The position numbers were made by a program, and so were the translations under genes. A stretch of DNA of 64,000 nucleotides, taken from Helicobacter sp. MIT 05-5293. Its GTDB lineage: Bacteria > Campylobacterota > Campylobacteria > Campylobacterales > Helicobacteraceae. Under the pieces are notes generated by a model. It ran no database searches. It saw only the letters and a list, made by a program, of their open reading frames with translations, and was not told the origin of the DNA. The DNA lies in NCBI RefSeq assembly GCF_000765665.2, contig NZ_JROZ02000003.1, forward strand, positions 124,001 through 188,000, written 5' to 3'. Shown here piece by piece: positions 18,112-27,830 of this stretch. Position 1 is the first letter of the stretch. Each line of letters opens with the position of its first letter.

Positions 18112-18828
18112 TTACACCTCACTATTTTTAGGCTGTGATTTTTTTGCGTGTGTGTATTTTTTGTATCGTTTATAAAAAATATACAAGCACAACACCAAAA
18201 CGACAATCCCCAAGGCAATAAGCCCAGCTGTTTGGACATAGCCCCGAAGTGCCATCTCTTGAGGCGAAAGATCGTGTGAGGTAAAAGTATGCAAAATCAT
18301 TTCAAGTGAGAATCCATTCCCAAACACGACACCAATATAGTAGCCAATGAATGTTAAAATAATGACCCAAATCCCTGCTCCTAAAGAGGTGTAAAAACAG
18401 AATTTGGCAAGATTCATTCGTGCTAAACCTGCGGGCAAAGAGATATATTGTCTCACTACCGTGATAAGTCGCCCGATAAAGGTGCTGATATGTCCGTATT
18501 TCGCAAAAAAATCTTCCATTTTTTGCATCGTTTTTTCTGTGAAGAAAAAATATTTACCATAAGCAATAAGAAATTCTCTCCCGAATTTTAAGGCAAGGTA
18601 ATAGTTAAAAAGTGCCCCTACAAGAGAACCACCAATCCCACAAAGCACAGCAAGAATAGCATTCATTTCGCCATTATAGACTAAATAACCAGCAGGTATC
18701 ATCACGACTTCGGAGGGAAAAGGAAAAAAGCTAGATTCTAAAAACATCATTATGAAAATCCCTATATAGCCGAGATTCCCTACACTTTCAACAATAAAAT
18801 TAATAATCGCGCCTAAAATTTCGCCCAT
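18112..18828 (-). CDS. DedA-family membrane protein
   Basis: Polytopic inner-membrane protein of the DedA/SNARE-associated family, 238 aa. Members are linked to undecaprenyl-phosphate or phospholipid recycling across the membrane and to membrane-potential upkeep. Signature segments are ESSFFPFPSEVVMIPAGYL near the N-terminus, GALFNYYLALKFGRE, and FIGRLITVVRQYISLPAGLARM. The C-terminal tail is basic. AGGAAG precedes the ATG. It stands alone, divergent from the carbonic anhydrase gene. Confidence 0.9.
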   Translation of the reverse strand: MGEILGAIINFIVESVGNLGYIGIFIMMFLESSFFPFPSEVVMIPAGYLVYNGEMNAILAVLCGIGGSLVGALFNYYLALKFGREFLIAYGKYFFFTEKTMQKMEDFFAKYGHISTFIGRLITVVRQYISLPAGLARMNLAKFCFYTSLGAGIWVIILTFIGYYIGVVFGNGFSLEMILHTFTSHDLSPQEMALRGYVQTAGLIALGIVVLVLCLYIFYKRYKKYTHAKKSQPKNSEV

Positions 18829-18938
18829 AACTTCCTGCCTCTAAATATTTTGTAGTGATATAGTGAAATATTGTTTTTAAGTTTGATATAATGCCATATC
18901 TTTTTTAAATGACGATATTAAAACTAATGGAATAAGCT

Positions 18939-19595
18939 ATGAGAGAATTATTTGAGGGAGCAATTAAGTTCCGAGAAGAAGATTATAATGAGCATAAAGA
19001 GCTTTACGAAAGTCTTAAAAAACATCAAGATCCTCACACGCTTTTGATTACTTGCACAGATTCTCGTGTAGTGCCGAATCTGATTACAAATACCTTGCCC
19101 GGAGATTTGTTTGTCATACGTAATATGGGCAATATCGTGCCGCCTTATCTTGGCAAAGACAAAGGGATACGCGGAGGATATTTAGCGACAACTTCGGGCA
19201 TTGAGTATGCTATCAGCATCTTAGATATTCAAAATGTTATTATTTGTGGGCATAGTGATTGCGGGGCTTGTTCTGCGATTTATGAACCTCCAGAAAAGCT
19301 TAATAATGCTCCTTATGTCAAGAAATGGATAGAGCTTTTAGAACCTGTCAAGCAAAAAGTCGATGCGCTGAAGCCTAATTCTAAAGCTAAACGCACTTGG
19401 CTTATGGAGCAAATGAATATTGAACATCAATTAGAGAATCTGATGACTTATCCTTTTGTGGAGGAGCGATTCGATAGGGGAGAGCTTAATGTTTATGGGT
19501 GGTATTACATCATTGAAACGGGTGAGATTCTTAATTATAATATGATAAAAAGAGAGTTCCGCCCCATTAATACGATTAAATCAAAGGAGAAATGA
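18939..19595 (+). CDS. Beta-class carbonic anhydrase
   Basis: Interconverts CO2 and bicarbonate; 218 aa without a signal peptide, so cytoplasmic. Zinc ligands of the beta class are visible: Cys39 and Asp41 in TCTDSRV, and His105 and Cys108 in GHSDCGAC. It matches in position the carbonic anhydrase next to kdsA in H. pylori. The end overlaps kdsA (ATGA), so it probably heads the kdsA-ribH-nusB-pyrF operon. Confidence 0.95.
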   Translation: MRELFEGAIKFREEDYNEHKELYESLKKHQDPHTLLITCTDSRVVPNLITNTLPGDLFVIRNMGNIVPPYLGKDKGIRGGYLATTSGIEYAISILDIQNVIICGHSDCGACSAIYEPPEKLNNAPYVKKWIELLEPVKQKVDALKPNSKAKRTWLMEQMNIEHQLENLMTYPFVEERFDRGELNVYGWYYIIETGEILNYNMIKREFRPINTIKSKEK

Positions 19596-20395
19596 TGATC
19601 TTAATGAGCGGACCTTGTGTGATTGAAGAATACGAAACACTTTGCGCGATAGCCGAGACTTTACAGCCTTTAGCCAATCACCCAAAAATTGATTTTTATT
19701 TCAAGGCAAGCTTTGATAAGGCTAATCGCACGAGTCTTGAGAGCTATCGCGGACCGGGTTTAGAGAAAGGCTTAGAGATTCTCGGGCGTATTAAGAAAGA
19801 TTTTGGCTATAAGATTATCACAGATATTCATGAAAGTTATCAAGCTCCTCATATTGCAAAAGTAGCAGATGTGATTCAAATCCCTGCGTTTTTGTGCCGA
19901 CAAACGGATTTGATTGTAGAAGTAGCAAAGACAGACAAAATCGTCAATATCAAAAAAGGGCAGTTTATGAATCCTGCAGATATGAAACATAGCGTCTTAA
20001 AGGCGATTAAAACGCGTGGAGGCACACAAGCGACTTATGAAGAAGCGCAAAAATATGGCGTGTGGCTGACAGAGCGCGGAAGCACTTTTGGCTATGGGAA
20101 TCTCGTGGTCGATATGCGCTCACTTGTGATAATGCGCGCCTTTGCACCGGTGATTTTTGATGCGACACATAGTGTGCAAATGCCCGGAGCTGCAGGAGGC
20201 AAAAGTGGCGGTGATAGCTCTTTCGTGCCTTATTTAGCAAAAGCGGCTGCGGCAGTAGGTGTCGATGGATTCTTTATGGAAACACATCTTGAGCCACAAA
20301 AGGCATTGAGTGATGGACCTAATATGGTGCAAACACAGCAGCTTTTAGATTTAGTCTATAAACTTTTAGAAATTGAGAATCTAACCCAATCTTAA
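19592..20395 (+). CDS. kdsA: 3-deoxy-8-phosphooctulonate synthase (KDO-8-P synthase)
   Basis: Condenses PEP with arabinose-5-phosphate to make KDO-8-phosphate for the LPS inner core; 267 aa. Recognisable are [68 protein letters not shown] and the [10 protein letters not shown] segment. AAGGAG precedes two ATG codons (19592, 19595), and the first overlaps the upstream stop. ribH follows nine bases after the stop. Confidence 0.97.
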   Translation: MMILMSGPCVIEEYETLCAIAETLQPLANHPKIDFYFKASFDKANRTSLESYRGPGLEKGLEILGRIKKDFGYKIITDIHESYQAPHIAKVADVIQIPAFLCRQTDLIVEVAKTDKIVNIKKGQFMNPADMKHSVLKAIKTRGGTQATYEEAQKYGVWLTERGSTFGYGNLVVDMRSLVIMRAFAPVIFDATHSVQMPGAAGGKSGGDSSFVPYLAKAAAAVGVDGFFMETHLEPQKALSDGPNMVQTQQLLDLVYKLLEIENLTQS

Positions 20396-20404
20396 GGAGA
20401 TACA

Positions 20405-20875
20405 ATGAATATTATTGAGGGGAAACTCCAACTTTTAGGCAATGAAAAAATTGCGATTATCGCATCACGTTTTAATCATCTGATCACTGACAGACTTGTA
20501 GAAGGCGCAAAAGATTCTTTTTTAAGACATGGCGGCAAAGATGAATTATTGGATTTGTATTTAGTGCCGGGTGCTTATGAAATACCTTTTACCTTACAAA
20601 AGATTCTCTCACAAAGCGAATATGACGGAATCTGCTGTCTTGGAGCGGTGATACGAGGCTCTACTCCGCATTTTGACTATGTGTCTGCTGAAGCGACAAA
20701 GGGGATTGCTAATGTTACGCTTAAATATGGCGAGCCTGTTACTTTTGGCGTTTTGACAACGGACAATATTGAACAAGCCATTGAGCGAGCAGGGACAAAA
20801 GCAGGAAACAAAGGTTTTGAGGCGATGTCTGGCTTGATTGAGCTTATCAATCTTTACCGAAATATCGGGGTATAA
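20405..20875 (+). CDS. ribH: 6,7-dimethyl-8-ribityllumazine synthase
   Basis: Penultimate enzyme of riboflavin synthesis; 156 aa that assemble into large shells. Visible blocks are [54 protein letters not shown] and [28 protein letters not shown] precedes the ATG. It is immediately followed by nusB (adjacent stop and start), an arrangement common in bacteria. Confidence 0.98.
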   Translation: MNIIEGKLQLLGNEKIAIIASRFNHLITDRLVEGAKDSFLRHGGKDELLDLYLVPGAYEIPFTLQKILSQSEYDGICCLGAVIRGSTPHFDYVSAEATKGIANVTLKYGEPVTFGVLTTDNIEQAIERAGTKAGNKGFEAMSGLIELINLYRNIGV

Positions 20876-21289
20876 ATGGCGACACGCACACAAGCAAGAG
20901 AAGCTGTTGTAGGTATGCTTTATGCCTATGACTTAGGCAATAATGATATTATCGAATTAGCTCCGGATATGCTCAAAGAAAGGAAAATCAAAAATCATCA
21001 GCAGACTTTTGCTATGGGGCTTTTGAAAGGTGTGATTGAGCATTTAGCGGTGCTTGATTCTAGAATCCAACCTCACCTTAAAGAATGGGAATTTTCAAGG
21101 CTAGGAGGTATGGAGAGAGCAATGCTAAGGCTTGGTGCGTATGAGATTCTTTATACTGATACCGATGCACCTGTGGTGATTAATGAAGCAGTAGAGCTAG
21201 GAAAAATCTATGGTGGAGAAGACAATGCGCCAAAGCTTATTAATGGCGTCCTTGATAGTTTGCACAAGACAAAAAGTAAGGCTGTGTGA
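20876..21289 (+). CDS. nusB: Transcription antitermination factor NusB
   Basis: RNA-binding factor for rRNA antitermination, 137 aa. Typical NusB segments are TRTQAREAVVGMLYAYD at the N-terminus, EWEFSRLGGMERAMLRLGAYEILY, and PVVINEAVELGKIYGGEDNAPKLINGVLD at the C-terminus. The ATG follows the ribH stop without a gap, and the stop overlaps the pyrF ATG by one base. Confidence 0.97.
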   Translation: MATRTQAREAVVGMLYAYDLGNNDIIELAPDMLKERKIKNHQQTFAMGLLKGVIEHLAVLDSRIQPHLKEWEFSRLGGMERAMLRLGAYEILYTDTDAPVVINEAVELGKIYGGEDNAPKLINGVLDSLHKTKSKAV

Positions 21290-21987
21290 TGGAACTTTGC
21301 ATCGCGCTTGATAATCCCTCACAAAGACAGAATCTCACCCTTTTAGAGACGCTTCAAGCCTTAGAAGATTCTCAAAAATCCAAGATTTGGCTTAAAATCG
21401 GACTAAGAAGCTTTATCCGTGATGGTGTCAAGGGGCTTGAAGCGATTAAAAAAATGGGAGATTACAGAATCTTCCTTGATTTGAAAATCTATGATATTCC
21501 TAATACGATGCTTGATGCGCTGAATGAATGCTATGCAATCGGTGTGGATATGCTCACAATCCATACAAGTTGTGGGTTTGAGGCGATGAAGGCTATCGCA
21601 ATGCTTAAAGCTAAGCACAATGATTTTCCGCTAGTCATTGGTGTGAGTGCGCTCACAAGCTTTGATAATGAGGGATTTGCAGAGATTTATAATGCTAATG
21701 TGTTTTCTCATACGATTCACCTCGCCAAACTTGCCTATAATGCAGGGATTGATGGCGTGGTGTGTTCTGTGAGTGAGAGTTTGGCAATAAAAAGGGCTAC
21801 TGATAAGAGATTTTTAACGATTACACCGGGTATCCGCCCTTTCGGCGAATCAGCGAATGATCAAAAACGCGTAGCGACTTTGCAAGATGCTAAACTTGCA
21901 CAGAGTGATTTTATAGTCATTGGACGCCCCATTTACAAAGCAGAAAATCCTTTACAAGTAGTCAGACAAATCCTTTCTTTGATATAA
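21289..21987 (+). CDS. pyrF: Orotidine 5'-phosphate decarboxylase
   Basis: Last step of UMP synthesis; 232 aa. The catalytic block DLKIYDIPNTML supplies the conserved Asp-x-Lys-x-x-Asp, preceded by IALDNPS. The C-terminal phosphate site is TPGIRPF followed by SDFIVIGRPIYKAENP. I use ATG 21289, which overlaps the nusB stop; an in-frame GTG one codon earlier is possible. It is probably the last gene of the operon starting at the carbonic anhydrase. Confidence 0.97.
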   Translation: MELCIALDNPSQRQNLTLLETLQALEDSQKSKIWLKIGLRSFIRDGVKGLEAIKKMGDYRIFLDLKIYDIPNTMLDALNECYAIGVDMLTIHTSCGFEAMKAIAMLKAKHNDFPLVIGVSALTSFDNEGFAEIYNANVFSHTIHLAKLAYNAGIDGVVCSVSESLAIKRATDKRFLTITPGIRPFGESANDQKRVATLQDAKLAQSDFIVIGRPIYKAENPLQVVRQILSLI

Positions 21988-22075
21988 AGTATCAATAAAA
22001 TTCTAAAATCAATGTTTAGCGAGGACAAAAACGACTACTCCAATCAAAGCATTAAAGAATGGCGAGGAGATTTCA

Positions 22076-22489
22076 ATGATAAAAATATTCTTTATAGTAT
22101 GTTTGTTGATGTTTGTCGTATCTTGTGCCGAGAATCCAAAGGTATGCGAAAGCGATGATGATAGAATCAGTGGGTGTGTGAGTAAAGTTTATGACGAAGA
22201 TGGGACTTTGATGGGTGAAATGCCATATCAAAATGGCAAACTCAATGGTTTAGTAAAGGCATATGGCGCAAATGGAGAGCTTTTGAGCGAAATGCCTTTC
22301 AAAGAGACTTTAGTAAATGGCATAGCTAGATTGTATAATGAAAATCAAGTGCTGGTAGAGGTTAATTTCAAAGATGGTGAGCTTATCAGCGGAAAATGTG
22401 GTAATGGCAAGAAACTCAATGAGGAGGAATTATACAGAGCAAGTGTTAGCTTTGTTGAAGCACTCGATATTTGCAAGCACATTCAGTAG
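22076..22489 (+). CDS. MORN/YwqK-repeat lipoprotein
   Basis: 137-aa predicted lipoprotein with lipobox VVSC (Cys at residue 17). The mature part has YwqK/MORN-type repeats of about 21-23 residues, each with a NG turn: EDGTLMGEMPYQNGKLNG, ANGELLSEMPFKETLVNG and NENQVLVEVNFKDGE. Such repeats form extended beta sheets, and their role here is unknown. It ends in a Cys-containing tail. It is paralogous to the next gene, sharing the NGKCGNGK and EELY segments near the end. The pair lies between pyrF and panC. Confidence 0.75.
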   Translation: MIKIFFIVCLLMFVVSCAENPKVCESDDDRISGCVSKVYDEDGTLMGEMPYQNGKLNGLVKAYGANGELLSEMPFKETLVNGIARLYNENQVLVEVNFKDGELISGKCGNGKKLNEEELYRASVSFVEALDICKHIQ

Positions 22490-22515
22490 GAGCAAAATAA
22501 AAGGAGGATTGATTA

Positions 22516-23058
22516 GTGGCAACATTATTGTTAGCGGCAACTTTGGCATTGAGCTTTCCTAATGTAGAGAATCTAAGAGAGTGTAAAGATGAAAATGATA
22601 AATTAAATGGCTGTGCAGTGAGGTATTATCATGATAATCTTGTTTGGATTGAAACACCATTTAAAAATGGTAAGGCAAATGGTATAGCTAAAACTTATTA
22701 TGACAGTGGAAAACTTTTTATTGAAACGCCATATAAAGATGATAAATTAAATGGCTTGCTAAAAGGGTATTACGAAAGTGGAAGTCTGAAATGGGATATG
22801 CCATTTAAAGATGGCAAGGCAGAAGGTGTAGCAAGAGAATATTATGAAAATGGCAATATTGAGAGCGAATCACTTTTAAAAGATGATAAGTTCAATGGTT
22901 TCAGTAGATTCTATGATGAGAATCAGAATCTGCTTTTAGAGGCTTATTATGAAGATGATGAGCCTATCAACGGAAAATGTGGTAACGGCAAGGAATTAAG
23001 CAAAGAAGAATTATACGAGGTAGGTGATTCTGAAAGCGCGTCTTATATTTGCAAGTAA
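22516..23058 (+). CDS. MORN/YwqK-repeat protein, probably exported
   Basis: 180-aa paralogue of the upstream lipoprotein, with more repeats: five or six units of the form ETPFKNGKANGIAKTYYDSG. The start is GTG after AAAGGAGG. The N-terminus (ATLLLAATLALSF) is hydrophobic, but it lacks a basic n-region and a lipobox Cys, so export is likely but the signal is atypical. It shares the conserved ends CKDEN..LNGC and the GNGK-x-L segment with its neighbour. The starting Cys pair may form a disulfide. Function unknown. Confidence 0.7.
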   Translation: MATLLLAATLALSFPNVENLRECKDENDKLNGCAVRYYHDNLVWIETPFKNGKANGIAKTYYDSGKLFIETPYKDDKLNGLLKGYYESGSLKWDMPFKDGKAEGVAREYYENGNIESESLLKDDKFNGFSRFYDENQNLLLEAYYEDDEPINGKCGNGKELSKEELYEVGDSESASYICK

Positions 23059-23062
23059 TATA

Positions 23063-23083
23063 AAAAGTTTTATAAAAACTTTT
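23063..23083 (+). terminator. AT-only hairpin after the MORN gene pair
   Basis: A perfect 9-bp inverted repeat (AAAAGTTTT / AAAACTTTT) with a three-base loop begins four bases after the stop of the second MORN gene. It ends in T4, so it could terminate in either direction, though the stem is weak because it has a single G-C pair. Confidence 0.4.
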
Positions 23084-23179
23084 GCGCTTATTGTTTAAAA
23101 TCCCTTGATTTCTTAATGTATCGACTCTATAATTTGATGATAAAAAGTTGCTAGAGACAGAAAGTGCAAGGAGTAGATT

Positions 23180-24007
23180 GTGAAAGTAATTTCAACGATT
23201 AAAGAGATGAGAGAGTATCGCTTATGCCTCACCCAAAGTGTGGGGTTTGTGCCGACAATGGGCGCATTGCACAAAGGGCATCAAAGTTTAATCAAACAAT
23301 CCATACAAGATAATGCGCATACGATTGTCTCGATTTTTGTCAATCCCACGCAATTTGGCGCAAATGAAGATTTTGATGCCTATCCGCGCGACTTGGAAAA
23401 AGACATTACATTATGTGAACAAAGCGGTGTAGATGCGGTATTTATCCCTAGTGTAGAAGAAATGTATTGCGGAGATGAAATCACGCTCAATCCCCCTAAA
23501 AAAATGGGCTATGTTTTGGAGGGTTTTGATCGTCCTACACATTTTGCGGGTGTGCTGCAAGTAGTCCTAAAGCTTTTTTCTTTGATACAACCACATCGTG
23601 CGTATTTTGGACAAAAGGACGCACAGCAAGTATTAATCCTTCAAAAAATGATAAGCGATTTATTTTTACCGATAGTTATTGTGCCTTGTCCGATTGTGCG
23701 TGATGATGATGGCTTGGCATTTAGCTCACGCAATATTTATCTTAGCCCTAAAGAGAGAGAAATTGCCTTGCGTATCCCTCAAACGATACAGAGAGTGCGC
23801 ACATATATTGCGCAAGGTATCACACAAGTATCGCAATTAGAATCTTTAGCTTTTAAAGAGCTTTCATATGATGGGCTGATGCTGTTTTATGCAACTTTTC
23901 GTAATCATCAGCTGGAGTATATCACGCATATTGAGCAAGGGAAAAGTATTTTTCTTATTGCGGCGAAAGTGGGCAAAACGCGTTTGATTGATAATCTATG
24001 GATATAA
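23180..24007 (+). CDS. panC: Pantothenate synthetase
   Basis: ATP-dependent ligation of pantoate and beta-alanine in coenzyme A synthesis; 275 aa. The nucleotide-binding HIGH-like site is [10 protein letters not shown], and the substrate-binding blocks are [39 protein letters not shown] and the KMSKS-like SSRNIYL. The start is GTG after AAGGAG. Its close position to pyrF resembles the H. pylori gene order, apart from the two MORN genes inserted here. Confidence 0.97.
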   Translation: MKVISTIKEMREYRLCLTQSVGFVPTMGALHKGHQSLIKQSIQDNAHTIVSIFVNPTQFGANEDFDAYPRDLEKDITLCEQSGVDAVFIPSVEEMYCGDEITLNPPKKMGYVLEGFDRPTHFAGVLQVVLKLFSLIQPHRAYFGQKDAQQVLILQKMISDLFLPIVIVPCPIVRDDDGLAFSSRNIYLSPKEREIALRIPQTIQRVRTYIAQGITQVSQLESLAFKELSYDGLMLFYATFRNHQLEYITHIEQGKSIFLIAAKVGKTRLIDNLWI

Positions 24008-24017
24008 AGTGAGAGTT

Positions 24018-25265
24018 ATGAAAAAACTTAAAAATGTATTGATTTGTATGCTTTTAATAAGCGGAATGTGGGGATATGATAGTATTGATGATGCGCTGAA
24101 AAATGGTGTTTCTAGTGGTGATATTACTTTTTATGGTAATTGGACAATGGGAGCAAAATCAGACAATCACAAAAAGGACGAAACGAGTGATGCCGGGTAT
24201 TTGGTAGGCAGTGTAGGATTGGCTTATCATTCGGCATTTTGGAAATATCTCCGTGTGGCGGTGAGTTTTCGTGCGACAGGCGTTTTGTATGAAAATGATC
24301 GCTATTCCCAATGGTCTGCTGAACCTTTATCAAATAATCCAAACCGATACGGCAAAGGCGATGCTTCAAAGGATTTTTATATGAATGATCGCACGATGCT
24401 GGGGCAGTCCTATATAGAATATTTCGATGGCAATACGAGTATCAAGGTCGGACGCGTTTTTGCAGATTCTGAATGGGCAGATAGGCTCATTGATGGCGTG
24501 TGGCTACGCAATCGCTCTTTGCCTAATGCGTTGATTGAAGTTTTTTGGGTCAAAAATAATGGCTATGTGCAATACAACAAAATGACAGGATTCTATGAGG
24601 TCAATCCTTATAATGTCTTAGGCTTAAGTAATGCAAGTTTTAAATATTATGTGGGTGAATGGCTAAACTTCAAAGTTTATGGCATTGCTAATCCTGAAGT
24701 TTTTTGTGCTGTGGGGGGAAAAGTCTCCTTGCGTTACAACACTTCAAAATCTTATCTTGGAGCGAGTGGGCATTTCGCAACGAGTTTTGAGCAGTATCAT
24801 GGAATCTTGAATGGCAAAAATGGCAATGGCTATAATTTTGACTTCAAAGCTTTTGTCGGTGTCAAGCAAATGGCGGAAGCAAGTGTGGGATATGTCGGCA
24901 CAGGAGCGAATATTGGCTGGGGGTCTTTAAATACTTTGGGCAATAATGTCAGTCCGTTTTTTATGTGGGGTGGAAGGGCTTTGATGCAAGGTGCTGATGC
25001 GAATCTATGGTATGGAAAAGTGATGTTTGATATGGATAGAGTGAATTTTGCTATTGTGTATGGCAGCACGAGATTTTGTCCGCAACAAAATTCATCTGGC
25101 ACACAAGGTGGGTATGATCGCGTCAATGAAGTGAATCTTCTGCTAGATTTTGGCTTTACCGAGCATTTGAGTGCTTTGCTCAATGTGCTTAATACACACG
25201 GCGGGTCGCAGCGGTATTATCCTCATATGACAAATATTAATCTCGGATTGAAACTCGCATTTTAA
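24018..25265 (+). CDS. Outer-membrane porin, OprD-like family
   Basis: 415-aa protein with a cleavable signal (KKLKNVLICMLLISGMWG), followed by YDSIDDALKNGVSSGDI. This N-terminus is shared by many Campylobacter/Helicobacter OprD-family porins. The rest alternates in a pattern expected of amphipathic beta strands rich in Tyr, Gly and Asn, and ends in GLKLAF with the terminal Phe recognised by the BAM complex. I use the ATG at 24018 rather than an upstream start overlapping panC. The transported solute is unknown. Confidence 0.8.
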   Translation: MKKLKNVLICMLLISGMWGYDSIDDALKNGVSSGDITFYGNWTMGAKSDNHKKDETSDAGYLVGSVGLAYHSAFWKYLRVAVSFRATGVLYENDRYSQWSAEPLSNNPNRYGKGDASKDFYMNDRTMLGQSYIEYFDGNTSIKVGRVFADSEWADRLIDGVWLRNRSLPNALIEVFWVKNNGYVQYNKMTGFYEVNPYNVLGLSNASFKYYVGEWLNFKVYGIANPEVFCAVGGKVSLRYNTSKSYLGASGHFATSFEQYHGILNGKNGNGYNFDFKAFVGVKQMAEASVGYVGTGANIGWGSLNTLGNNVSPFFMWGGRALMQGADANLWYGKVMFDMDRVNFAIVYGSTRFCPQQNSSGTQGGYDRVNEVNLLLDFGFTEHLSALLNVLNTHGGSQRYYPHMTNINLGLKLAF

Positions 25266-25295
25266 CCTTTAAAATAAGAATAAATACTAATTTTA

Positions 25296-25324
25296 TTGAC
25301 TTCATTAATGCAAATGGCTAAAAT
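25296..25324 (+). promoter_or_regulatory. Sigma70-type promoter of feoB
   Basis: TTGACT at 25296-25301 and TAAAAT at 25319-25324 are separated by exactly 17 bp, about 30 bp before the feoB ATG. The AT-rich stretch just upstream (25270-25295) could hold a Fur operator, but no clear repeat supports that. Confidence 0.55.
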
Positions 25325-25356
25325 GTTGTCTTTATGAGATATATCAAGGATATTGA

Positions 25357-27534
25357 ATGGAATCTATCACGATTGTTCTTGTTGGGCAACCCAATGTCGG
25401 AAAAAGTTCTTTGATGAATAAAATCTGTGGGACGCACATTAAGGTAGGAAATTTTACAGGCGTAACGGTAGAAAAATCAGAAGCGACGATTATCCACAAG
25501 GGTTATGAATTAAAATTTATCGATTTGCCCGGCACTTACTCATTGAACGAATATTCATTTGAAGAGCGTATCACAAAGTCATTTTTGGAAAATGAAAAAT
25601 ATGATGTGATTTTGAATATTTCAGATTCTACAAATTTAGAACGTTGTTTGTTTTTGACAACACAGCTTTTGGAGATTCACTCAAAGATGTGCTTAGCTCT
25701 TAATATGAGTGATGAGGCAAAAAAAGAAGGTATCAGTATTGATACAAAATGTTTAGGGGGGATACTTGGCGTAGAATGCGTGAATGTGTCGGCTTTTAGC
25801 GGTGAAAATCTCTCATTGCTTTTGGATAAGTTGATTGAAGTTAGTCTGCAGCCATTGAAACCCTCTAAACGCGTGTATGCAAGTTTCTTAGAAGATGAGA
25901 TTGATAAGATTCAGAATTTTTTAGCACAGAAGCATTTTGATGAAATTGAATCTTTGATGCGCACTCATAGTGTGATGTTTTTTTCTTTGCGTGATGTTGC
26001 GCTAAGGCTTTTGATGCAAGATAATACTATTGCTCAAGCTCTTCATGATAAGGGCTGTTGGGGTGAGCTAAGTGCGCAAGTGCAAAAATCAATTGAAAAT
26101 ATTTATCGTCAAAGTCATGATAAAAATATGAAAGATATTTTTTTGAATGATGCCTTAGGCTTTGCCAAAGGAGCGGCTTTAGAATCGATGACAATTAAAG
26201 CTCCTAAACACAAAAATAAAACACAAAAAATAGATTCTGTCTTGCTTAATAAATATCTAGGCATACCTATTTTTCTTTTTTTGATGTGGTTGCTTTTCCA
26301 GATTACCTTTTATTTAGGTGAGTTTCCTAAGGTATGGATCGAAGAGGGTATGGATATGTTTGGCGAATGGGTTGAGGAGATAATCCCCAATGATTTTCTT
26401 GCCTCATTGCTTTCAGGAGGGATTATCGCTGGTGTTGGAGCTGTGCTAAGTTTCTTGCCTCATATTTTGATACTTTTTTTTGGGATTGTGCTTTTAGAGG
26501 GCACAGGGTATATGTCTCGTGTGGCTTTCTTGCTTGATGGATTCTTTCATAAATTTGGTTTGCATGGTAAAAGTTTTATCCCGCTTGTAACCGGTTTTGG
26601 TTGCTCTGTGCCGGCATATATGAGCACAAGAATGCTTAAAAATCGCAATGACAGAATGCTCACACTTTTTATCATTAACTTTATGAGCTGTGGTGCAAGA
26701 TTACCGGTATATACGCTTTTTATCGGAGCATTTTTTACACCAGAATCAGCGGGTAATATTTTATATATGATTTATATTTTTGGTGCGTTAGTAGGGCTAT
26801 GTATGGCAAAGATTCTGAAACTTACTGCATTTAAGGGAGATGATGAGCCTTTTGTGATGGAGATGCCCAAATATCGTTTTCCTAGCTTGAATCTCATCAC
26901 TTTTAGCGTGTGGCAAAAGGCTACGAGCTATATTAAAAAAGCAGGGACATTTATTTTAATCGCTTCTGTGGTGATTTGGATAGGGACACAATTCCCCAAA
27001 AATGAGGCATTAGAGGAGGCGTATCTTCAGTCTGTGGAGGTATTAGAATCTCAAATCAGTGAGAGCAAGAATCAAGAGGAGATTGATACCCTCGAAGAGC
27101 AGATTCTCCAAGAGAATCGATTGTTCCAATCACAACGCGTTGAGCAAAGCTATTTGGGGCGCATTGGGACATTTATCCAGCCTATTTTTGCACCTATGGA
27201 TTTTGATTGGAAATTTTCAGTTTCTTTGTTGAATGGTTTGCTTGCTAAAGAAACGATTATTTCGGCAATGGGTGTTTTGTATGCTTTGGGTGATGATATT
27301 GATGAGGATAATGATTTGCCTTTACGGGAGGTTTTGGCTCAAAGTGTGAGTGTGCCAACAGCGATTGCATTTATTTTGTTTATTATGTTTTATAATCCTT
27401 GTTTTGCTGCAAGTATTGTTTTTGGCAAAGAAGCTGGAGGGAAACGATATATCCTCTATCTCTTTCTTTTTACAAGCATCGTGTCTTATGTATTTGCCTT
27501 TTTAGGCTACAAAATCACAAGTCTGATTGTATAG
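25357..27534 (+). CDS. feoB: Ferrous iron transport protein B
   Basis: Fe2+ importer of the inner membrane, 725 aa. It has an N-terminal G domain with G1 GQPNVGKSS, the FTGVTVEK switch, G3 DLPGTYSL and a NMSDEAKK G4 motif, then a helical guanine-dissociation-inhibitor-like segment to about residue 290. Two Gate-like membrane blocks follow (LEGTGYMSRVAFLLDGFFHKFGLHG; GFGCSVPAYMSTR). The C-terminal LLAKETIISAMGVLY is also conserved. No feoA is adjacent. The gene stands alone behind its own promoter and ends shortly before the tRNA cluster. Confidence 0.97.
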   Translation: MESITIVLVGQPNVGKSSLMNKICGTHIKVGNFTGVTVEKSEATIIHKGYELKFIDLPGTYSLNEYSFEERITKSFLENEKYDVILNISDSTNLERCLFLTTQLLEIHSKMCLALNMSDEAKKEGISIDTKCLGGILGVECVNVSAFSGENLSLLLDKLIEVSLQPLKPSKRVYASFLEDEIDKIQNFLAQKHFDEIESLMRTHSVMFFSLRDVALRLLMQDNTIAQALHDKGCWGELSAQVQKSIENIYRQSHDKNMKDIFLNDALGFAKGAALESMTIKAPKHKNKTQKIDSVLLNKYLGIPIFLFLMWLLFQITFYLGEFPKVWIEEGMDMFGEWVEEIIPNDFLASLLSGGIIAGVGAVLSFLPHILILFFGIVLLEGTGYMSRVAFLLDGFFHKFGLHGKSFIPLVTGFGCSVPAYMSTRMLKNRNDRMLTLFIINFMSCGARLPVYTLFIGAFFTPESAGNILYMIYIFGALVGLCMAKILKLTAFKGDDEPFVMEMPKYRFPSLNLITFSVWQKATSYIKKAGTFILIASVVIWIGTQFPKNEALEEAYLQSVEVLESQISESKNQEEIDTLEEQILQENRLFQSQRVEQSYLGRIGTFIQPIFAPMDFDWKFSVSLLNGLLAKETIISAMGVLYALGDDIDEDNDLPLREVLAQSVSVPTAIAFILFIMFYNPCFAASIVFGKEAGGKRYILYLFLFTSIVSYVFAFLGYKITSLIV

Positions 27535-27564
27535 TAAATTAAAGATTATTGTAATGGGTTTTAC

Positions 27565-27593
27565 TTGACAAAAAAGAGAGGTTATATTATAAT
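27565..27593 (+). promoter_or_regulatory. Consensus promoter of the tRNA cluster
   Basis: A perfect TTGACA (27565-27570) and a perfect TATAAT (27588-27593) are separated by 17 bp, about 30 bp before tRNA-Pro. This is a textbook sigma70 promoter and is strong, as expected for stable RNA genes. It is unusual in a genome where -35 boxes are mostly absent. Confidence 0.85.
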
Positions 27594-27623
27594 AACGCCC
27601 TTATGGTTATATGGCGTATTCGG

Positions 27624-27701
27624 CGGGGCGTAGCGCAGTCTGGTTAGCGCACTTGGTTTGGGACCAAGGGGTCGAAGGTTCGAATCCTTTCGCCCCGACC
27701 A
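27624..27701 (+). tRNA. tRNA-Pro (anticodon TGG)
   Basis: A 78-base cloverleaf with CCA encoded. The acceptor stem CGGGGCG pairs with CGCCCCG, the anticodon stem is CTTGG/CCAAG with loop TTTGGGA, and the T loop is GGTTCGAATCC. It is first of four tRNAs read from the strong promoter upstream. Confidence 0.97.
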
Positions 27702-27730
27702 TTAAGAAACTTCATTAAATATTAAATTAT

Positions 27731-27808
27731 GGTGGGTGTAGCTCAGTTGGTTAGAGCATCAGGTTGTGGCTCTGAGGGTCGTGGGTTCGAGCCCCATCTC
27801 CCACCCCA
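27731..27808 (+). tRNA. tRNA-His (anticodon GTG)
   Basis: The cloverleaf carries the extra 5' G (position -1) opposite C73 that marks histidine tRNAs. The anticodon loop is TTGTGGC within stem CAGG/TCTG-type pairing, the T arm is GGGTTCGAGCCC, and CCA is encoded. One T-T mismatch is seen in the acceptor stem (positions 6/67). Confidence 0.96.
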
Positions 27809-27830
27809 TAAATTTCTCTCTGTGATTAAT

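Noticed and set aside
22374-22562. Open frame bridging the two MORN genes
   Set aside because: It runs out of frame through the 3' end of the first and 5' end of the second gene and shows no repeat units; the GTG start of the second gene has the better ribosome binding site.
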